Of a stretch of DNA of 19,247 nucleotides, positions 15,275 to 19,247 are shown piece after piece (the first letter of the stretch is position 1; each line of letters starts with the position of its first letter). The stretch is taken from the NCBI GenBank assembly GCA_034660995.1, contig JAYEKL010000034.1, positions 1-19,247 on the forward strand, written 5' to 3'. Source of the stretch: JAYEKL01 sp034660995 (GTDB taxonomy: Bacteria > Patescibacteriota > Minisyncoccia > JAHIHE01 > JAGLIN01). The translations under genes and the position numbers were made by a program. Below the pieces are notes generated by a model that made no database searches, was not told the DNA's origin, and saw only the letters and a program-made list of their open reading frames with translations.

Positions 15275-15348
15275 TGGGCCATCCTGGACTTGAACCAGGG
15301 ACATCGACCTTATAAGGATCGCGCTCTGACCAACTGAGCTAATGGCCC
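15275..15348 (-). tRNA. tRNA-Ile with UAU anticodon
   Basis: The minus strand folds into a full cloverleaf. The acceptor is GGGCCAT/ATGGCCC (7 bp), the D arm GCTC/GAGC, the anticodon stem CGATC/GGTCG with loop CTTATAA, a 5-nt variable loop ATGTC and the T arm CCTGG-TTCAAGT-CCAGG. U33 is followed by U34-A35-U36, giving anticodon UAU, which reads AUA (Ile). The discriminator is A and the CCA end is not encoded, so it must be added by CCA transferase. There is no intron. Most bacteria instead read AUA with a CAU tRNA whose C34 is changed to lysidine by TilS. ATA codons are common in the genes here. A TATAAT-like box lies about 38 bp upstream, and a terminator follows. Confidence 0.95.
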
Positions 15349-15355
15349 GAAATCA

Positions 15356-15483
15356 TATTAACATTTTAACATATTAACATAAAAATATTATATGTAAAGA
15401 TATATTCTATTGTTCTATTGTTCTATTGTCAAATTGTCACACTACGCTTAACAATACAACAATAGAGCAATGTAGCAATAGAA
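15356..15483. repeat. Intergenic microrepeats (ATTAACAT and ATTGTTCT units)
   Basis: Two sets of short AT-rich iterations lie upstream of the tRNA. ATATTAACATTTTAACAT is next to the tRNA. TCTATTGTTCTATTGTTCTA then pairs with AACAATAGAGCAATGTAGCA further right. The set ends one base before the stop codon of the next leftward gene. Confidence 0.75.
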
Positions 15484-15484
15484 T

Positions 15485-17458
15485 TTAATCACAAACTATA
15501 TTCCATTTACCGCCAAGCGGATCTAAGTATCCCCATGCGCTAAGAAGAAAATCAACAAGCAACCAAGATAAAAATACTATCAGAAATCCAGTAAGAACCC
15601 ATTTAAGCGTTTGTTTTGCATTATTTTTCCTTTCAGGATTCCCAGCAGAAGTTACAAACAAAAGCCCTGTTATTATCAAAGCCAAAACAGCTACAATACC
15701 GGCTATTCCTAATAAAAAATTCATTCCCTGATTTAAAAGCATAATTCCATAACACATATCACAAGAATCTCTATCATCCCAAGGAGTGTCAGGATCGTTC
15801 CAGTCTCTTCCACATGGCACAAGACCGCCAGTTGTTATTGGAACCTGTTTACCATATATTATCTCTAAATTTTTCAAAGTATAATCGCCAGCTTGCATAG
15901 AAAAGATCTTAAGAGAAACTTCACAATTTCCATATACGTCTGGAGTACAAGTTGGAGGAACTATACAATTTCCAGCCGCATCTTTAATACAAGTTGATAC
16001 AAGAAAAGTAGTAACCGCCATGCAATCAGTTGAATCAGTACAAGTTGTGGTTCCATCTGTACATATTTCAAAAGTTCCGGTGGTGGAAAGAGATGCACTA
16101 GCCCCACCGACTGTTATAGACTTAGGAACTGTTCGCAAGCCTGTCATATCAGAATAATTATAAGGATTATTGCCGCCAGTAGGATAAGTATCAATAACAG
16201 ATCCCGCAGAATCCATCTTGGTTACCGATCCCGCTCCACCTACGTTTCTGTTTACCGCCCAAACATTACCATCAAAATCAATCGCTATCCCTCTTGTATG
16301 AGTTCCTCCTGAAGTAAATGGACTTCCCGCAAGCTGAGTTCCGTCTTGCCTAAAAGCATAAACAAGTCCAGGCGAAATACCACATGCCGCTGCCCAAACA
16401 ATATTATTTTGATCAACTGCCACTCCGCAAATCGTTACATTAGGTAAACCTGCCGGGGTTGTATCAACTCCGCTAGTTCCATCTATTTGGTGAACAGCTT
16501 CTTCTGCTCCTAAATAATTGCCAAGCCAAATATCTCCTTCATTATCTATTCCTATCCCATAAGCAGCGCCATTAGAAAACGCTGTAGAACTGATAAAAGT
16601 GTTTGTTGTAGAATCTATTTTTACCACCTTATCGGGAATGCTTGACCTATCACTTATCCATACATAACCAAAAGCATCACCAATCATTCCATAGCTTTTA
16701 GTTGCTTCTATAGCCATCGGACCAGAAACAACAGTCCCGTCAGAATTAAATTTATACATATTTGAATCTCCAGTACCACCTACCCAAATCTTCCCGTTTA
16801 TATCATAAGTTATCCCTCTCGGTCCACTGCCAACTCCATAATTGCAATTTACTTCATATTCTTCACAATCTTGAGAACAACTCCCATTATTTTCACCAAC
16901 ATTACATACTCCATTTCCACAAGTCCCGCCAGCAATAGTTCCTTCTTTTGGCGATAGCCTTGTTACGGTGCTATTGCCTCTATTGCCAACCCAAACATCT
17001 CCCCCTGGCATAACAGTTATCCTTGATGGATTATCAAAACTAGCAGTTAAGCCACAAATAGCAGAATCTCCAATAGTAGAATCTCCATTCGTAAATAGCT
17101 TAACCAGAGTTCCATCACTTGTTCTTATTTGAGCTAAACTATCGCTGTCTGAATTGGGTATCCATATATATGGCGTCCCAATTTCTGAAGCAGGATTAGT
17201 AAGTTCCATGTCAACCTTTACACTAAAAACAGTTCCGTTGGCTGGAAGTGAAATTTTGGGACAGTCCGCAATTGTATCGCAAGTTGTCCCGCCTCCTGGA
17301 GGAAAAGAAACATCAAAAGTTGAATTACCATCAGAAAAGGTTGTTAGCGGAGATTGGCAAACGGTCTCAAAACTAAAAGCGTGTAATAGCTTATGGCCCT
17401 GCGCAAGAAACAACCCTATAATAATTATTGAAATTCCAAGTAATTTTATTTTTTTCAT
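15485..17458 (-). CDS. Secreted beta-propeller fused to a VirB2-like pilin module
   Basis: The 657-residue protein starts with a signal peptide (about 1-29). Residues about 95-440 hold repeated strands of the Vgb/NHL propeller type: DVWVGNRGN, KIWVGGTGD, YVWISDRSS, DIWLGNYLG, IVWAAACG and NVWAVNRN. A cysteine insert CGNGVCNVGE...CSQDC (180-198) interrupts the propeller. A second Cys-rich stretch spans 465-512. LVPCGRDWNDP (546-556) and CDMCYG lead to two membrane helices (574-603 and 618-643) joined by SAGNPERKNNAKQT. That end is the arrangement of VirB2/T4SS-pilin-like proteins common in Parcubacteria. The fusion suggests a propeller displayed outside on a pilin-like membrane anchor. I chose ATG 17458 rather than an upstream in-frame ATG at 17551, because the signal peptide begins here and a promoter lies just upstream. 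Ligand and partner are unknown. Confidence 0.82.
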   Translation of the reverse strand: MKKIKLLGISIIIIGLFLAQGHKLLHAFSFETVCQSPLTTFSDGNSTFDVSFPPGGGTTCDTIADCPKISLPANGTVFSVKVDMELTNPASEIGTPYIWIPNSDSDSLAQIRTSDGTLVKLFTNGDSTIGDSAICGLTASFDNPSRITVMPGGDVWVGNRGNSTVTRLSPKEGTIAGGTCGNGVCNVGENNGSCSQDCEEYEVNCNYGVGSGPRGITYDINGKIWVGGTGDSNMYKFNSDGTVVSGPMAIEATKSYGMIGDAFGYVWISDRSSIPDKVVKIDSTTNTFISSTAFSNGAAYGIGIDNEGDIWLGNYLGAEEAVHQIDGTSGVDTTPAGLPNVTICGVAVDQNNIVWAAACGISPGLVYAFRQDGTQLAGSPFTSGGTHTRGIAIDFDGNVWAVNRNVGGAGSVTKMDSAGSVIDTYPTGGNNPYNYSDMTGLRTVPKSITVGGASASLSTTGTFEICTDGTTTCTDSTDCMAVTTFLVSTCIKDAAGNCIVPPTCTPDVYGNCEVSLKIFSMQAGDYTLKNLEIIYGKQVPITTGGLVPCGRDWNDPDTPWDDRDSCDMCYGIMLLNQGMNFLLGIAGIVAVLALIITGLLFVTSAGNPERKNNAKQTLKWVLTGFLIVFLSWLLVDFLLSAWGYLDPLGGKWNIVCD

Positions 17459-17482
17459 AATAATAGAATTAATTTTATAGTG

Positions 17483-17511
17483 ATAATATTCTAAATTTAC
17501 CAATTTGTCAT
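17483..17511 (-). promoter_or_regulatory. Promoter of the propeller-pilin gene
   Basis: On the minus strand ATGACA (17511-17506) and TATTAT (17488-17483) are 17 bp apart, each one base from consensus. The start near 17476 gives a leader of about 18 nt. Its position inside the longer reading frame supports ATG 17458 as the start. Confidence 0.65.
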
Positions 17512-17545
17512 AATAAAGGAAACAGAGATATTCTGAATGCGTAGA

Positions 17546-17667
17546 TGTCATCTCGACTGGAGCGATAGCGAAATGGAGAGATCTGTAAGCTAATTAAATT
17601 TCACCGAAACCTTTCTTATTCCTGGCATAGTATAGTTTATAGATTTCTCTCTCCGTTCGAAATGACA
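17546..17667. repeat. Inverted-repeat element B, copy 1 (TGTCAT...ATGACA)
   Basis: The element begins TGTCATCTCGACTGGAGCGA, carries GGAGAGATCTGTAA, and ends TATAGATTTCTCTCTCCGTT then CGAAATGACA. The two ends are complementary over the terminal six bases and again around AGATCT/AGATTTCTC. Related copies follow at 17698-17824 and 18036-18166. Confidence 0.88.
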
Positions 17668-17697
17668 ACTATGTTTGGAACAAGAACAAAACAAACT

Positions 17698-17824
17698 TGT
17701 CTTTCGACTGGAGCAATAGCGGAATGGAGAGATCTATGAACTAATTAAATCTCACTTTAACCTTTCTTTTTTCCGGCATTGTATAGCTTACAGATTTCTC
17801 ACCCTACCGGGATTCGAAATGACA
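17698..17824. repeat. Inverted-repeat element B, copy 2
   Basis: TGTCTTTCGACTGGAGCAAT on the left and GGGATTCGAAATGACA on the right; the interior matches copy 1 (GGAGAGATCTATGAACTAAT, then a C-rich TTTCTCACCC). Confidence 0.87.
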
Positions 17825-17850
17825 ACTATACGTAGATGTATTCTGAACAA

Positions 17851-17975
17851 TGTCATGCTGAATTTATTTCAGTATTGTTTTAGAATCTTCGTAGAATTAA
17901 GGTTATATTTGCTTATTTTAAGCTAATCGTAGCATACAATAGATTCTGATCCGCCAGCTGGCGGACAGAATGACA
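17851..17975. repeat. Inverted-repeat element B-like, variant interior
   Basis: It has the same TGTCAT and ATGACA ends, but starts TGTCATGCTGAATTTATTTC and ends with the perfect palindrome CCGCCAGCTGGCGG before ACAGAATGACA. The interior AGAATCT/AGATTCT pairs internally. Confidence 0.82.
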
Positions 17976-18035
17976 GGGAAATTTAAAGTAATACCACTAT
18001 ATATTATATATTTTTAGACTGTAGAAGAACGTTTT

Positions 18036-18166
18036 TGTCATCTCGACTGGAGCGATAGCGAAATGGAGAGATCTGTAAACACACTATGCCTACTTTTAAA
18101 AAATACATTTTAAAATACATTTTATCCGCTTACAGATTTCTCACCCTATCGGGATTCGAAATGACA
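18036..18166. repeat. Inverted-repeat element B, copy 3
   Basis: TGTCATCTCGACTGGAGCGA to GGGATTCGAAATGACA. The inverted symmetry continues outside the element: GTAGAAGAAC before it (about 18021-18030) and GTTCTTCTAC after it (about 18179-18188). Confidence 0.87.
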
Positions 18167-18292
18167 GTTATAAAAAGTGTTCTTCTACACCCTAATTTTA
18201 GAAGTATTGATTATATCCGTCAACTAACAAATTGTTTATTACTTTATTACAAGATGATCTTCCACATCAATATAGCAAGACAACAATAGAAT

Positions 18293-18919
18293 CTATTTCT
18301 CTCTAATTTGATCAACTTTCCATTCATCGTCAATCTTGACAAGATCTATTTCAATACTCTTATTGATCGTATCTGTAATAAGATTTGTCTCATCTTCTTC
18401 ATAATAATTACCATTTTCATCAACCCAAACCAAAGTATCCCTTTCAACAATTGCGCCAGCAAACTTATTAATGCTTAAATTTATTTCCAAACTTGCCTTT
18501 TCTTCATTGTAGGATATATGAGTAGAATCTATTAATTTTGCCCTAGTGGAAAAGTATCTTTGTGGTTGGTTTTCTATTTCTTTTCTCATTTTCTCAACTT
18601 TATCTTCTTCTCTATTTTTCATTTCATTAGTCATATAATAATATTGCGATTCAATATTTGAAAAACTTCCCCAAGTATACGAATAGTACATTGTGGTAAA
18701 ATTTTCAGCAAAATTAATTATTTTTTTTTCTATCGTTAGTTCCATATCTCTTTCATCATGTTCTTTTTGCCTTTTTACATCTTCAATTAATTGTTGCCTT
18801 TTAATCTCACTTTCTGATAATTCTTGCGCTTTCTCATCTTTTTTAAAAAAAACAAAGCCGGCCAACAAGACAAGCATCACAACAAACGCAACGATTTTAG
18901 CCAAAAAAAACTTAGTCAT
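18293..18919 (-). CDS. Small membrane-anchored protein, possible NTF2/VirB8-like fold
   Basis: I do not recognise this 208-residue protein with certainty. One membrane segment (about 7-26) is followed by a charged, probably helical region (33-65), then a domain from about 66 to 206. FAENFTTMYYSYTWGSFSNI, YYYMTNEMKN, RAKLIDSTHI, alternating strands and a closing IDDEWKVDQI are the pattern of NTF2-like domains of the VirB8/TcpC type, in which a helix-rich start is followed by a curved sheet. VirB8 proteins are bitopic inner-membrane parts of type IV secretion machines. The next gene on the same strand carries a VirB2-like module, though 834 bp of repeats separate them. The fold is inference from sequence pattern only. 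The lipobox cysteine is absent, so it is not a lipoprotein. ATG 18919 has no SD. Confidence 0.6.
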   Translation of the reverse strand: MTKFFLAKIVAFVVMLVLLAGFVFFKKDEKAQELSESEIKRQQLIEDVKRQKEHDERDMELTIEKKIINFAENFTTMYYSYTWGSFSNIESQYYYMTNEMKNREEDKVEKMRKEIENQPQRYFSTRAKLIDSTHISYNEEKASLEINLSINKFAGAIVERDTLVWVDENGNYYEEDETNLITDTINKSIEIDLVKIDDEWKVDQIREK

Positions 18920-18949
18920 TTAGATAGATTAAATTTCTATTAATATATA

Positions 18950-19043
18950 TATTTAGTGGTTGGTGATTTTTACCGATTATTCCCCTCTTGCCACTCCTCG
19001 TATTTTCAAGGTGCGTTATAAGAAAATCAGCAGACCCTAAATA
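18950..19043. repeat. Palindromic MITE-like element A, copy 4 (replaced core)
   Basis: Left end TTTAGTGGTTGGTGATTTTT with ACCGATTATTCCCCTCTTG, and right end TTATAAGAAAATCAGCAGAC then CCTAAATA, match the other copies. The central palindrome is replaced by about 25 unrelated bases (CCACTCCTCGTATTTTCAAG region). Confidence 0.85.
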
Positions 19044-19058
19044 TTAAGTATTCCACTT

Positions 19059-19247
19059 AATATTCTTCAACCTTGTGGAGAAGTTATACGCATAGAACAT
19101 TATTTCACGCAATAGTTCTCCATAAAGTCGAACAATATTTATTAAACATCGTTGGCTCCATAGTCTCGATAGGACTGTGGAGCCTTTTGTGATTTCAAGC
19201 TTTATGAAAAGAGATTTAAAAAAATCTTGCATTTAGGCTCCACAGCC
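19059..19247. repeat. Composite repeat block at the right edge
   Basis: The AATATT palindrome (19059-19139) is followed by the GGCTCC...GGAGCC hairpin (19154-19184), then TTTTGTGATTTCAAGCTTTA and GAAAAGAGATTTAAAAAA, as at 1685-1730. The window ends inside another GGCTCCACAGCC half unit. No gene is seen from 18920 to the end. Confidence 0.87.

Larger units (their letters stand above)
17552..18292. other. Gene-free repeat cluster
   Basis: Apart from four TGTCAT...ATGACA elements, this gap holds only short AT-rich linkers and about 125 bp (18167-18292) with no recognisable feature. A rightward open frame at 18086-18289 crosses an element and is not credible as a gene. Confidence 0.75.

Noticed and set aside
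17459..17551. 31-residue N-terminal extension of the propeller-pilin
   Set aside because: The extension precedes a clear signal peptide and spans a likely -10/-35 promoter; ATG 17458 is the better start.
17809..17824. GGGATTCGAAAT resembling a T-loop of a tRNA
   Set aside because: It belongs to the conserved right end of element B and no cloverleaf can be folded around it.
18086..18289. Rightward open frame of 67 codons
   Set aside because: It begins inside element B copy 3 and has no RBS, no neighbours in operon and no recognisable motif.
131..18919. Alternative genetic code (UGA read as Gly)
   Set aside because: gyrA ends in TGA at the expected length, and no gene needs UGA as a sense codon.
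19044..19232. Leftward open frame of 62 codons
   Set aside because: It consists of repeat modules already described and shares peptide fragments with the frame at 1571-1756.

Overview
The window looks like a chromosomal stretch of a Candidate Phyla Radiation (Patescibacteria, probably Parcubacteria-like) bacterium. The DNA is AT-rich. Many small membrane-anchored proteins are of unknown function. A C-terminal T4SS-pilin-like module of the type common in Parcubacteria is present, and most genes lack a visible Shine-Dalgarno (SD) sequence. UGA is a normal stop (gyrA ends in TGA), so the SR1/Gracilibacteria code, with UGA read as Gly, does not apply. The exact lineage is inference; no 16S rRNA is present.

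Layout. Positions 1-8088 are read leftwards: an 8-bp tandem repeat, a polyprenyl-phosphate sugar transferase, a repeat-rich gap, the RNase P RNA gene (rnpB) with a strong promoter, an RNase HI, a solute-binding protein, a signal peptidase II, a TraR/DksA-type zinc-finger protein, a gene-poor gap with large inverted repeats, and ribosomal protein S1 with its terminator, promoter and leader hairpin. Positions 8287-15010 are read rightwards: a metallo-beta-lactamase-fold protein with degraded metal-binding motifs, a membrane-anchored FTP/PepSY-like protein, a repeat block, gyrA, a SAM methyltransferase, a repeat, and a second solute-binding protein (a lipoprotein paralogous to the first). Positions 15232-18919 are read leftwards: tRNA-Ile(UAU) with a bidirectional terminator, a secreted beta-propeller fused to a VirB2-like two-helix pilin module, a cluster of four inverted-repeat elements, and a small membrane-anchored protein that may have an NTF2/VirB8-like fold. 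The right end is again repeat material.

Housekeeping functions (RNA processing, translation, DNA topology, lipoprotein maturation, envelope glycan synthesis) are mixed with surface proteins. Lsp would mature lipoproteins such as the second solute-binding protein. The propeller-pilin and the VirB8-like protein may belong to a surface or secretion apparatus. Nothing in the window encodes a transposase, an ABC permease or ATPase, or a CRISPR system.

The most distinctive features are the propeller-pilin fusion, the enlarged rnpB bracketed by direct copies of a 120-bp element, the UAU-anticodon isoleucine tRNA, the GyrA Val at the quinolone-determining serine, the apparent pseudo-enzyme MBL protein, and at least four families of small palindromic repeats that fill almost every intergenic gap.
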